Of a DNA stretch of 54,594 nt, positions 9,014-16,934 are shown in pieces (the stretch's first letter is position 1; every line of letters starts with the position of its first letter). The notes beneath the pieces were generated by a model. That model did not search any database, was not told the DNA's origin, and worked only from the letters and a program-made list of their open reading frames with translations. Location of the stretch: positions 1-54,594 of the forward strand of contig NZ_JAMQQG010000283.1 in the NCBI RefSeq assembly GCF_023716925.1, written 5' to 3'. The DNA comes from Frankia sp. R82 (GTDB lineage Bacteria > Actinomycetota > Actinomycetes > Frankiales > Frankiaceae). A program made the position numbers and the translations under genes.

Positions 9014-11848
9014 TCAGGACGTCGAGATCTGCTCGATGACCGTCGCCCCGAGCCCCGAGCGCAGCAGGGACATCGCGGCCTCCTCGCCGCCGCGCGCACC
9101 GCCCGGCTGGTGCGGGGCATCGTCGTCGTCGAGGGACGGCTCGTCCGCTGCCGATGGCGCGTGACCGGCCTCGAACGAGCTGGTGTTACCCCGTGCGGCG
9201 GTGTCCGGGCGTGCGTCGGTGCGGACGAGGGTGCCGGTGCGGCCGTGCAGGACACCCGGGTTGGCGGGATCGATGGCACCCGCGTGCGCCGGATCGGTGC
9301 GATCGCGTGCCGAACCGGCATCACCACCCGTGGCAGCCGCGCCGTCCGCGGGTCGACCACCACCCTCGTCCCGGCCGGCACCCGCCGGAATGGGCGGGCG
9401 CCCGCCGCCGGGCACGAGGGAACCCCCCTCGTCCCGGCCGGACCACGCGGTAGTTGTTCCCGGAGTGCTCGACAACGGTGGGTGACCAGCGTTGGGGCCT
9501 GATCCGGCGGGCTGGCCGGGTACCGCGGGCTGGCCCGATCCGCCGACGTGGCCTGGCCCGCCGACGTGGCCTGGCCCGCTGACATGGTCGGACGCGACCG
9601 CGCTGGGACGGGTGCCGACGACGGCTACGGATGCGGCCGATCCGGCGCCACCGAAGCCGGCCCCACCGAAGCCCGTCCCGCCGGGGCCCGCACTGGCGAA
9701 GCCCGGGGCCGGGGTCCCGTCACCACCGGGAGGTGCCGGGGACGTTGCGCCCCAGCCCGTCCCACCGGCCGAACCGCCACCGCGGTACTCACCGCTGCCG
9801 CCATACCCACTGCCGCCATACCCGCTGTCACTGTCACCCGGCCCACCACCGTTGCCGCCGCTGCCGTAGCCGGGCCCGCTGTTGCCGTAGCCACCGCCGT
9901 TCGCGGGTACGGGCGGTGGCCCGCCGGGACGAGCGCCGCCGCGCCCCGCAGCCGAGCCGCCGGTCGGCGCGACACTCACCCGCCAGGTTCCGCCGACCTC
10001 CTCGGCAAGGGCGGCGCAGAACACCTCGGCGTTGTTGCCCTGACCGAACATCCGACCCATCGGCTGGCTGGCGAACGCGAGCACGACCTCGTCCCCGCGT
10101 ATGTCGGCGACGCTGGCATGGTCCTTGAGGATCGCGTGGGTCTTGCGACTGCGCTGCGCGGCGCGGCCGAGTACGGCGTCCCACACCATCCGCAGCCCGG
10201 CGGCATCGATCCGTCCGCCTGCGCCGCCGCCGCCGCGGCCCCCGCCACCACCGCCACCGCTGCCAGCGGTCGGCGCGGACGCGGCCGCAGATCCGTATGC
10301 CCCGGCCGGGGCGGCGTTCGCCGGAGCCCAGCCGGCAGGACCCTGAACTGCCGGACCAGGCCGGACCGGGCCCGCCGGGGCCGACATCCCTGGCCCGGCG
10401 GGCATACCGGGTCCGTGGCCACCAGCCGAACCGTGTTGGTCAGCCGGACGATGTTGGGTACTCGGACCGTGCTGGCCGTCGGGACCGTGCTGGCTGTCGG
10501 GACCGTGCTGGCTGCCGGGTCCGTGCTGGCTGACCGGTGCGCGCTGACCGCCGGGAGCGCCGGGGTGTCCGTCGGGGGCCGGGCGTCGCGGACCGGGGGG
10601 AGCCGCGACCGCCGGCTGGTGCGGGGCAGCGACGAAGGCGGCTGGGGCCGGGCCCGCGCCGACCGCGTCGTGGGACGGCAGGGGGCCGTCCATGGCGGAG
10701 CGCCGTTCGAGGCGTTCCAGCCTGGTCAGCAGGGCGGCGGGATCGGTGGCGGCGGTGGGGAGCAGGGCGCGGGCGAGGATGAGCTCGAGCATGAGCCGCG
10801 GGCTGGTCGTGCCGCGCATCTCGACCAGGCCGGCGTGCAGCACGTCCGCCGTGCGGGACAGCTCCGCCGGGCCGACGGAGGTGGCCTGGGTGCGCATCCG
10901 GTCGACCTGGTCGGGGGAGAAGGACTCGAGCAGGCCGCGGTCGGCGGCGTCCGGGACGGCGGCCATCACGATCAGGTCGCGGAACCGGTCGAGCAGGTCG
11001 AGGGCGAACCGCCGCGGGTCGTGCCCGGCGGAGACGACCTTGTCGACCACGGTGAACAGGCCCGCGCCGTCGCGGCGGGCGAGTGCGTCGACCGTCTCGT
11101 CGAGCAGGACGCCGTCGGTCATGCCGAGCAGCGTCACCGCCCGGTCGTAGTGCAGGCCGTCGTCGTCGGCGCCGGCGAGCAGCTGGTCGAGCACGGACAG
11201 CGAGTCGCGCACCGACCCGGCGCCGGCCCGCACGACCAGCGGCAGCACCGTCGGGTCGACCGCCACCCCCTCCTGCTGGCAGATCGACGCCAGATGCTCG
11301 CGCAACACCCCCGGCGGGACGAGCCGGAAGGAGTAGTGGTGGGTGCGGGAGCGGATCGTCGGCAGGACCTTGTCCGGCTCGGTGGTGGCGAAGACGAACT
11401 TCAGGTACGGCGGCGGCTCCTCGACGACCTTCAGCAGCGCGTTGAACGCCGCGGCCGTGACCATGTGCGCCTCGTCGACCACGAACACCTTGAACCGCGC
11501 GGACGCCGGCGCGAAGAACGCCCGTTCGCGCAGGTCACGGGCATCATCGACGAGGCCGTGGGAGGCCGCGTCGATCTCGGTGACGTCCATCGACGACCCG
11601 GTGCGGATGCCGACGCACTCGTCGCACACCCCGCACGGCTCCGGTGTCGGCCCGTGGATGCAGTTCAGCGAGGCGGCGAGGATGCGCGCCGAGGACGTCT
11701 TGCCGCAGCCCCGCGGGCCGCTGAACAGGTAGGCGTGGTGCAGCCGGCCCGTCGACAGGGCTTTGCGCAGTGCGTCTGTCACGTGCCCCTGGCCGACGAC
11801 CTGGGCAAAGGTCGCGGGACGGTACCGGTTGTACAGCGCTGCGCTCAC
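9014..11848 (-). CDS. dnaX: DNA polymerase III gamma/tau subunit
   Basis: 944-residue clamp-loader subunit. The AAA+ module is intact: Walker A GPRGCGKTS (about residues 44-52), zinc-binding cysteines in CIHGPTPEPCGVCDEC, Walker B VFVVDEAHM, and the sensor segment FATTEPDKV. From about residue 400 the protein becomes a long low-complexity linker of Pro, Gly, Ser and His, including repeated QHGP units (about 439-483) and GGG runs, with a conserved tau-like domain around 525-620. It is longer than most dnaX proteins because of these linkers. The SRP RNA gene lies just upstream on the same strand. Confidence 0.97.
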   Translation of the reverse strand: MSAALYNRYRPATFAQVVGQGHVTDALRKALSTGRLHHAYLFSGPRGCGKTSSARILAASLNCIHGPTPEPCGVCDECVGIRTGSSMDVTEIDAASHGLVDDARDLRERAFFAPASARFKVFVVDEAHMVTAAAFNALLKVVEEPPPYLKFVFATTEPDKVLPTIRSRTHHYSFRLVPPGVLREHLASICQQEGVAVDPTVLPLVVRAGAGSVRDSLSVLDQLLAGADDDGLHYDRAVTLLGMTDGVLLDETVDALARRDGAGLFTVVDKVVSAGHDPRRFALDLLDRFRDLIVMAAVPDAADRGLLESFSPDQVDRMRTQATSVGPAELSRTADVLHAGLVEMRGTTSPRLMLELILARALLPTAATDPAALLTRLERLERRSAMDGPLPSHDAVGAGPAPAAFVAAPHQPAVAAPPGPRRPAPDGHPGAPGGQRAPVSQHGPGSQHGPDSQHGPDGQHGPSTQHRPADQHGSAGGHGPGMPAGPGMSAPAGPVRPGPAVQGPAGWAPANAAPAGAYGSAAASAPTAGSGGGGGGGRGGGGAGGRIDAAGLRMVWDAVLGRAAQRSRKTHAILKDHASVADIRGDEVVLAFASQPMGRMFGQGNNAEVFCAALAEEVGGTWRVSVAPTGGSAAGRGGARPGGPPPVPANGGGYGNSGPGYGSGGNGGGPGDSDSGYGGSGYGGSGEYRGGGSAGGTGWGATSPAPPGGDGTPAPGFASAGPGGTGFGGAGFGGAGSAASVAVVGTRPSAVASDHVSGPGHVGGPGHVGGSGQPAVPGQPAGSGPNAGHPPLSSTPGTTTAWSGRDEGGSLVPGGGRPPIPAGAGRDEGGGRPADGAAATGGDAGSARDRTDPAHAGAIDPANPGVLHGRTGTLVRTDARPDTAARGNTSSFEAGHAPSAADEPSLDDDDAPHQPGGARGGEEAAMSLLRSGLGATVIEQISTS

Positions 11849-11888
11849 TGGCCTGCTCCACGTGCTCGACGAGAAGATCGACGAAACG

Positions 11889-11981
11889 AGGGGACCCCCC
11901 GCACACCCGTCAGAGCCCGCTTACCCTTGCTGCCTTCCGGCCCTGGGGGAGTTCACGAGGATAACGCCGCACGAGGGGTCT
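11889..11981 (-). ncRNA. ffs: Signal recognition particle RNA, small bacterial type
   Basis: On the minus strand the core GGGCCGGAAGGCAGCAAGGG contains the apical GGAA tetraloop and the asymmetric loop bound by Ffh. The ends GACCCC (near 11980) and GGGGTCC (near 11891) pair to close the hairpin. Length is about 90 bases, the short form without Alu domain. Location immediately upstream of dnaX matches other actinobacteria. Exact ends are approximate. Confidence 0.93.
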
Positions 11982-12190
11982 GCTGGGCAGTCTAACCTGC
12001 CCGGAGCGATCATGGATGCCGAGGTCCCCCCGCCGCCCCACCGGTCCTGGACGACCCTCGACCGTGCCGGCCTCCCGTGACCGTGCCGGCCCCTTGCGGC
12101 TGCGCCGTCCCCGCGTCCTGTCCCGTGCCGGCTGTGGGGACGGGGACCCCGCCGCCCACGGTCGGCTGACGATCAGATAGTCTCGTCAAC

Positions 12191-12275
12191 GGAGGATTCG
12201 CCTAGTGGCCTAGGGCGCACGCTTGGAAAGCGTGTTGGGGGCAACCCCTCGAGAGTTCGAATCTCTCATCCTCCG
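12191..12275 (+). tRNA. tRNA-Ser(GGA)
   Basis: 85-base tRNA. The acceptor arm GGAGGAT pairs with ATCCTCC (12268-12274), the anticodon loop is TTGGAAA between CACGC and GCGTG, giving anticodon GGA, and a long class II variable arm precedes the T arm GAGAG-TTCGAAT-CTCTC. CCA is not encoded. Its 3' end is the integration site of the downstream element. Confidence 0.96.
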
Positions 12276-13856
12276 CCGTGCGCCTGCTGGGCGCTTCCCT
12301 GTAATACCAGCGGAAACGCTGCCTTCACCGGTCGCGTCACTGCCGTCAACCGGGCTGGTGCCCACCTGGTGCCCACGCCGTACGGTGCGGGGCACCGCCG
12401 CTGCCACCGCCTCGGCCGCCTTCTGGCCGGACGAACGCAGCAGATGGACGTACAGATTCCCGGTGATCGACGTCGAGCTGTGCCGCATCCGCTTCGACAC
12501 GAGAGCAAGATCCATGCCTTCGGCAAGCTGGATCGACGCCGACGAGTGCCGCAGATCGTGAAGCCGTCGGCGGGACAGCAACGACCAGCCGAGCTCCGCA
12601 CCCACCCCGACATCGACCGGCAGGGGAGCGGCGAGCGCCAGCCGCGCCCGGGTGCCGCTCATCCCCACGGCGGACACGACCGTGACCTCTCCGACCGGCT
12701 CACGGTCGACGTACAGCGTCCAGCGGCCGACCGGGTCCCGGTAGCGGACCCCGACCACGATCTCGACGGCACCGGCCGCCGCGGGCATCCGCACCGTCGT
12801 GCACAACCCCGCGCGGCGGGCAATCTGCCACATGCGCCGGGTGACCCACTGCGGATCGAGGTACCGCCCATCTGGGCGCGTGAACATCAGCTCCTTGAGC
12901 TGGACCGGCTTGCCATGCTCGTTGGGAAGAATCCCGTTGCCCCAGTCGGCGCCGACCTCTTCCCGTTCAGCGTCCTGCGCGAGCTTGTGCGCGAGCAGTG
13001 AGCCGAGCGTGGCGCCGTCCAAGTCCACCTTTGCCTTGCTGCTGGATGTCTTCGGGGGCCACACCCCGGCTGTGTTGCCGACTTCGGTGATCTGCTGGGT
13101 GATCCTGAGGACCGCGTGTTCTTCGTCCAGAGCCGGCCAGGACGCGCCGCATGCTTCACCGCGCCGCAGCCCGTGAAGCGCGATCAACTCCCACATCGCG
13201 GCGAGCCGGTCGGCCGCCGCCTCGTCCAGGAACACCCCGACGTCCTCGGCCGCCCAGGGTTCCACCTCGGGCCGGTTGTAGGAGGGCAGTTCGACGCCGT
13301 CAGCCGGGTTGAAGGGGATCATCCGCTGTGTGACCGCATCGTCGAGCGCGCTCTTGAACATTGCGTGAGCGTTGGCGATCGTCGACAGACCAACGGGGCG
13401 GCGCTTGGTGGCGCTGTCGGCCTGGACCCGCTGGTACGCCAGGCTGATCTGATGGGCTCGCAGCGAGGCGAGGGGGATCTCACCGAGGTAAGGCAGTAGG
13501 TGAAGCCGAACGTACTGTTCGTAGCGTCGCGCCGACGTCGGCCGGAGCCGCTGCTTTCCCGGGAGCCACAGGTCGACGAGGTAGACCCGCACGGTCAGGC
13601 CGCCAATATCTTGCCCACCAGCGAACACACGTGACACGGCATCGGCGGCGGCCTTCTCGGCTGCCTTTTTCGTCTCGAAACCGGAGCTGCTGATCTCGCT
13701 CTTCCCGACAAGGGGCACGAGGGCTACAGGAACACGAAATCGGAAGCTCCAAGTCCCGTGAAGACGCTGTTCCAGCTGCGGGCACCGGCCGCGCGGGTAC
13801 TTCCGCTTGGTCTGCGGGTCCCGGCAGCCGCACCGGCGGTCAACATCAACCTTCAT
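12210..13856 (-). CDS. Site-specific tyrosine integrase
   Basis: 548-residue integrase, the likely enzyme for integration into tRNA-Ser. An N-terminal Cys/Arg-rich AP2-like arm-binding part (CGCRDP...KRKYPRGRC) is followed by a SAM-like core-binding domain (VYLVDLWLPGK to about 210) and the catalytic domain with LHGLRRGEA (first Arg), LHDLRHSSAS (His-x-x-Arg) and GNLYVHL (tyrosine). Residues of about 352-417 form an extra segment between the first and second catalytic boxes, making it longer than usual. The ATG at 13856 has AGGAGG upstream and overlaps the stop of the repressor gene by 11 bases. The last 23 codons cover the att core and part of the host tRNA gene. Confidence 0.93.
   Translation of the reverse strand: MKVDVDRRCGCRDPQTKRKYPRGRCPQLEQRLHGTWSFRFRVPVALVPLVGKSEISSSGFETKKAAEKAAADAVSRVFAGGQDIGGLTVRVYLVDLWLPGKQRLRPTSARRYEQYVRLHLLPYLGEIPLASLRAHQISLAYQRVQADSATKRRPVGLSTIANAHAMFKSALDDAVTQRMIPFNPADGVELPSYNRPEVEPWAAEDVGVFLDEAAADRLAAMWELIALHGLRRGEACGASWPALDEEHAVLRITQQITEVGNTAGVWPPKTSSSKAKVDLDGATLGSLLAHKLAQDAEREEVGADWGNGILPNEHGKPVQLKELMFTRPDGRYLDPQWVTRRMWQIARRAGLCTTVRMPAAAGAVEIVVGVRYRDPVGRWTLYVDREPVGEVTVVSAVGMSGTRARLALAAPLPVDVGVGAELGWSLLSRRRLHDLRHSSASIQLAEGMDLALVSKRMRHSSTSITGNLYVHLLRSSGQKAAEAVAAAVPRTVRRGHQVGTSPVDGSDATGEGSVSAGITGKRPAGARRRMRDSNSRGVAPNTLSKRAP
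12251..12277. repeat. attL core: 27-bp direct repeat in the tRNA-Ser 3' end
   Basis: The 27 bases beginning GAGAGTTCGAATCTCTCATC are repeated exactly at 44734-44760; the flanking bases differ on both sides. The repeat covers the T arm and the acceptor 3' strand, so integration leaves the tRNA intact. The integrase gene is adjacent. Confidence 0.95.
12357..12376. other. Probable integrase arm sites, left end
   Basis: GGTGCCCAC occurs at 12357-12365 and 12368-12376, 11 bases apart, 80 bases inside the left att core and within the 3' end of the integrase gene. The same pair with the same spacing and orientation occurs near the right att core at 44600-44619. No other role for such a shared pair is apparent. 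Confidence 0.7.
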
Positions 13857-15018
13857 CCGGGAGCGCCTCCTGGCCCTCGCGAAGTCTGTCGGCGAGCCGG
13901 CCGAGTAGTTCGTGAGTGATCTCGCCTCGTCGCACTTCCGGATCCGAATCCGGATGGTCCTGTTCCGCGAGGATTCGGTCTCGCTCTTCAGGGAGCCAGC
14001 GGCCCCACAACTCCATCGCGAGTTTCGCAAGGTAGCCCGCAGGCCATCCCAGAGCCCGGGACGCCTCCTCCATAGCTGCCCGCGCGGCAAGCTCTGTCCG
14101 GATCTCCTCAGCCCGGGTGGACATCCACTCTGCCTGCCTGGCCTGGCGCTTGCGTGCGCTCATCTCCGGATCGTCAGGAAGTGGCCGCAGCTCCTCTTCG
14201 CGCTTCTCGTTCAGAGTCCGGAGACCCCACAGCGCCATCGCGGCCACAAGCACTTCTGAGACGCTGACGCCCAGCTGCCGGGCCACCGCCTGCTCAGCGT
14301 CACCCGACCGGCGTAGCAGGTTCGCCAAGAGTGACGGGTAGATCTCCTCGCCTGCGACCGTCACCTTGGACTCGTTGTTGATGATCGATTCATCCGCGTT
14401 CCGGACGACACCTGCGAGCAGGGGTACTGCTCCTGACTGGAGAGCCGCGTCGATCGCAGCCAACAGCCGCCGAGTCACGTGGCCGCGCAGCGCCTGCAGC
14501 CCACGTCCGTCGACAGCATTGCCGCGTGCTTCCACGTCGCGTGCCGTCTCCGCATCGCGTTGCGCGGTCAACGAGTTGCCCCATAGCCACATCGACGCGT
14601 CGAGCACTCGTTCCACTGGCACACCGAGTTTGCGTGCCGCCTGACGCTCCGCCTCCAACGCCTGCCGTGCGGTGGACGGTCCGGGCGGCCGAACATCAGG
14701 GCCGAACGGGGCCGTCGTGTCCCATGCCTGGGTCGATCTGACCAGCTGATGCACGGTGGCGCCGGTCAGGACCAGCCCCGGGGCGATCTCGATCATGTCA
14801 TCTTCGGCCGCGACGATCTCGACGAGCGGGCAGCCGAGGATCGCGGGAAGTAGTAGCAGTTCAGGCCCAGTCAGGGCTCTCTGCTCGGTCTCCAGCGCGG
14901 CGACCGTGCTGGGCTTCCAGCTCAGGCCCCACCTGGTCGCGCGTCCAGCGATCTCGGCCTGGGTCAGGCCGCTGTCCGTCCGCAGCCTGCGGAGACGCTC
15001 CGCGATGTTGCTGGTCAT
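13846..15018 (-). CDS. XRE-family regulator with long C-terminal part
   Basis: 390 residues. The N-terminus is a helix-turn-helix of the XRE type (IAERLRRLRTDSGLTQAEIAGRAT, about residues 5-28, then KPSTVAALETEQRALT). The rest is helical and contains two related segments, ARKLGVPVERVLDASMWLWG and ARQLGVSVSEVLVAAMALWG, plus a third weaker one (SRALGWPAGYLAKLAMELWG), so it is a threefold internal repeat of about 20 residues. It may be the element's repressor: it sits between the integrase and the divergent early operon. The start at 15018 has no strong ribosome binding site; the frame is open to 15144. Confidence 0.75.
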   Translation of the reverse strand: MTSNIAERLRRLRTDSGLTQAEIAGRATRWGLSWKPSTVAALETEQRALTGPELLLLPAILGCPLVEIVAAEDDMIEIAPGLVLTGATVHQLVRSTQAWDTTAPFGPDVRPPGPSTARQALEAERQAARKLGVPVERVLDASMWLWGNSLTAQRDAETARDVEARGNAVDGRGLQALRGHVTRRLLAAIDAALQSGAVPLLAGVVRNADESIINNESKVTVAGEEIYPSLLANLLRRSGDAEQAVARQLGVSVSEVLVAAMALWGLRTLNEKREEELRPLPDDPEMSARKRQARQAEWMSTRAEEIRTELAARAAMEEASRALGWPAGYLAKLAMELWGRWLPEERDRILAEQDHPDSDPEVRRGEITHELLGRLADRLREGQEALPDEG

Positions 15019-15162
15019 CGATACCGCCACGTCCCGGAACGTAGCGGTTCGCGCAAGGAAATAGGCATGGCGCGACGTTACGACATCAAGCATGTCTATG
15101 GCTAGGTTTGACATCGCGCCCCGCGTCGTATGTGATGTTGTCAACCCACTGAGGAGGGTGGT
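15019..15162. promoter_or_regulatory. Early switch region with GACAT operators and promoter
   Basis: This divergent region contains the perfect inverted repeat GACAT-CAAGC-ATGTC (15082-15096). TTGACA (15108-15113), a good -35 box for the rightward operon, is itself followed by TC to give another GACAT. A -10-like TATGTGAT follows near 15129-15136. A third half-site, ATGTTGTC, lies at about 15135-15142. The arrangement suggests that one of the two XRE proteins blocks the promoter. Confidence 0.6.
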
Positions 15163-15393
15163 TTGACTACGTCACTTGATCAGGAGCATCCCCTACGTCG
15201 CTGGCGTAGGGAGCACAACGCGAGCCTCGACGACGTGTCCGGGCTGACAGGGCTGTCGGCCGGCACGCTGTCACGGGTTGAACGGGGGCGCTGCAGCCTT
15301 CGCGCCACGACGAAGCTGACGGTGTCCCGGCGGCTCGGCCTACCGGTGCGAGACCTCTTCCCGCTCGACTCTGTCGACGAGGTGCCCGCATGA
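15163..15393 (+). CDS. Small XRE helix-turn-helix protein
   Basis: 76 residues, essentially one helix-turn-helix: LRRWRREHNASLDDVSGLTG, then LSAGTLSRVERGR. Probably a Cro-like regulator because it is the first gene of the rightward operon and faces the larger XRE gene. Start is TTG at 15163, chosen because GAGGAGGG (15151-15158) is ideally placed and no ATG or GTG fits. Its stop overlaps the next start as ATGA. Confidence 0.85.
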   Translation: MTTSLDQEHPLRRWRREHNASLDDVSGLTGLSAGTLSRVERGRCSLRATTKLTVSRRLGLPVRDLFPLDSVDEVPA

Positions 15394-15626
15394 GCGCGTC
15401 TGGCGGGCACCCTGCGCGAGGTCAGTGGACCATCGCGGATCTTGACCGGCTGCCGCTACTGGCAGATCTGCCGACCGCCGCATCCATTCTCGGGATGGGG
15501 ACAACGAAGGCGCGGACGCTTGCGCGAGCCGGGCAGTTCCCCGTCCGGCTCATCCGCCACGGGGACCGGTGGGCAGTGCCCGTCGCTGCGCTCCGGCGGC
15601 TTCTGCTCGCCGAGGTCGACGCATGA
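15390..15626 (+). CDS. Excisionase-like DNA-binding protein
   Basis: 78 residues with the MerR/excisionase type winged helix: LPTAASILGMGTTKARTLAR, then GQFPVRLIRHGDRWAVPVAALRRLL. This matches the HTH_17 pattern of excisionases that bend attachment DNA. It overlaps the preceding gene by ATGA. In this element it is the best candidate for directionality factor, although three other proteins of the same fold occur (21629, 40497, 42293). Confidence 0.75.
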   Translation: MSASGGHPARGQWTIADLDRLPLLADLPTAASILGMGTTKARTLARAGQFPVRLIRHGDRWAVPVAALRRLLLAEVDA

Positions 15627-15763
15627 AGTCATTCAGCGCGCGCGCCGTGAATCCGAGGATGCGACCGGCCGGGGTGCCCGCCCCGGCCGCCGCCAACAAC
15701 CCGACCCCCACCACAGAGGTCAACACCGATGATGATACCCGCGACGACCAGTCTGCCGCCTGA
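15623..15763 (+). CDS. Small unknown protein
   Basis: 46 residues starting at an ATGA overlap with the previous gene. Basic N-terminus (MKSFSARAVNPRMR), then Ala/Pro- and Asn/Thr-rich, acidic tail. No family recognised. Support is the overlap pattern used throughout this operon. It overlaps the following gene by 35 bases in another frame. Confidence 0.4.
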   Translation: MKSFSARAVNPRMRPAGVPAPAAANNPTPTTEVNTDDDTRDDQSAA

Positions 15764-15968
15764 ACCGGCCGGTGACGACAGGATCGCCGAAGTCGTCGAC
15801 CTGAACGCCTGGCGTTCCCTCCCGTGGGCCCGCCGGCACGCCAGAGCCACCCTGCCCGCCACGTGGCAGCCGTGGGAGTACGAATGCGTCGCCCGCCGTA
15901 TCGCCGGTGTGGAGTCCTGCTACCCATGGTGTGCCCACCGGCCATGGCGGGACCGGCGGTCAGCCTGA
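15729..15968 (+). CDS. Small unknown protein, Trp/Cys-rich
   Basis: 79 residues. The middle has EVVDLNAWRSLPWARRHARATLPATWQPWEYECVARRIAG; two cysteines and four tryptophans recur towards the end. No membrane segment. AGAGG precedes the ATG at 15729. It lies between the excisionase-like and initiator-like genes in the same operon. Function unknown. Confidence 0.55.
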   Translation: MMIPATTSLPPEPAGDDRIAEVVDLNAWRSLPWARRHARATLPATWQPWEYECVARRIAGVESCYPWCAHRPWRDRRSA

Positions 15969-16019
15969 CGTGCACCGTCTCTCTCAGCTTCAGCCGCAAT
16001 ACGAGCCCGGTCGCGACCC

Positions 16020-16934
16020 GTGGGCATAAAAATCATGGTCGAGGTCCTCGACCACTACCGCGACTTTGAGCTCACCGTCGGCCAATGCCACGATCTGCTG
16101 GTCCTCGCCGAGAACGCCAACGACAACTCTCGGGAGACCTTCGGCCCGGTCCACGAGGACTGGATCCGTGACCGCGCAGGCGGGAAGACAGCGAAGGCGT
16201 GGCGGAACGCGATCGGCGCGCTGATGGCCAAGAAGGTGCTGGAGTACGCCGTCCGCGACGACGGGCGCGAGATGCGCGGCCATCCGGGCCAGTGGGCCGT
16301 GTACAAGATCCGGCACCTCTGCCCTGAGGCCAAGCGTCCGCACGACGGCAGGAAGGGCCGTTGCACCCATCCGGAAAGGGCCACCCACGAGATGACCCAA
16401 TCCACGAACGAGGATCACGCCGAAAGGGTCACCCGGCAGAGGACCCAATCGAAAGACGATCAGTCCGCAAAGGGTCACCCGCCAGAGGACCCAATCGCGA
16501 GAATGGGTCATCCAACAGGTGCTAATGGGTCACCTACTGGAGGCGAAAGGGTCATCCAACAGGTGACCCCCACCCCTCTCTCCCCTCAAACCCCTCTCTC
16601 TTTCGTCGACGTCTCGGCTCAGCTCGTCCGCGAGACCGGTCTCGTGTCGGCAGGAGACGAGAGAGAGACCGTCGAAAAGATCAAAAACACCTACCCCGAT
16701 CGCAGCCCGGGATGGTGGCGCAAGATCGCGGCCAACGGCGACCTGGCACAGATCGTCGCCGACCAGCAGACCGCCCAGACCGGCCAGCCGGCTTCGGCAC
16801 CCCGCTGGTGCGGCTGCTGTGGAGGCGGCAACCCCGCCGCCAGAACCAACATCCGCTTCCGGACCGACAGCGGCATGCCCGGTGGCATCCCCTGCCCGGA
16901 CTGCCATCCCCTCACCACAGGGAGAACCGCGTGA
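16020..16934 (+). CDS. Probable replication initiator (phage O-like)
   Basis: 304 residues. The first 110 residues look like a winged helix (IRDRAGGKTAKAWRNAIGALMAKKVLEYAVRDDGREMRG). A Gln/Thr/Pro-rich variable linker (about 120-200) is encoded by repeated GGGTCA boxes, and the C-terminal third has YPDRSPGWWRKIAANGDL and CxxC pairs (CGCCGG and CPDC) that may bind zinc. Location directly before the DnaB-type helicase, overlapping by GTGA, and an iteron-like repeat field inside the gene parallel phage lambda O. Start: GTG at 16020 (ATG at 16035 is possible). Replication role is inferred from layout. Confidence 0.6.
   Translation: MGIKIMVEVLDHYRDFELTVGQCHDLLVLAENANDNSRETFGPVHEDWIRDRAGGKTAKAWRNAIGALMAKKVLEYAVRDDGREMRGHPGQWAVYKIRHLCPEAKRPHDGRKGRCTHPERATHEMTQSTNEDHAERVTRQRTQSKDDQSAKGHPPEDPIARMGHPTGANGSPTGGERVIQQVTPTPLSPQTPLSFVDVSAQLVRETGLVSAGDERETVEKIKNTYPDRSPGWWRKIAANGDLAQIVADQQTAQTGQPASAPRWCGCCGGGNPAARTNIRFRTDSGMPGGIPCPDCHPLTTGRTA
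16393..16569. repeat. Iteron-like GGGTCA repeats inside the initiator gene
   Basis: GGGTCA occurs at 16426, 16472, 16505, 16527 and 16549, and inverted TGACCC at 16393 and 16564. Distances of 33, 22 and 22 bases between several copies put them on one face of the helix. The three right-hand copies belong to a 22-bp unit (GGGTCATCCAACAGGTGC...). Candidate replication origin. Confidence 0.7.

Noticed and set aside
9548-11995. 815-codon plus-strand frame opposite dnaX
   Set aside because: Antisense to a certain gene in very GC-rich DNA; no family similarity.
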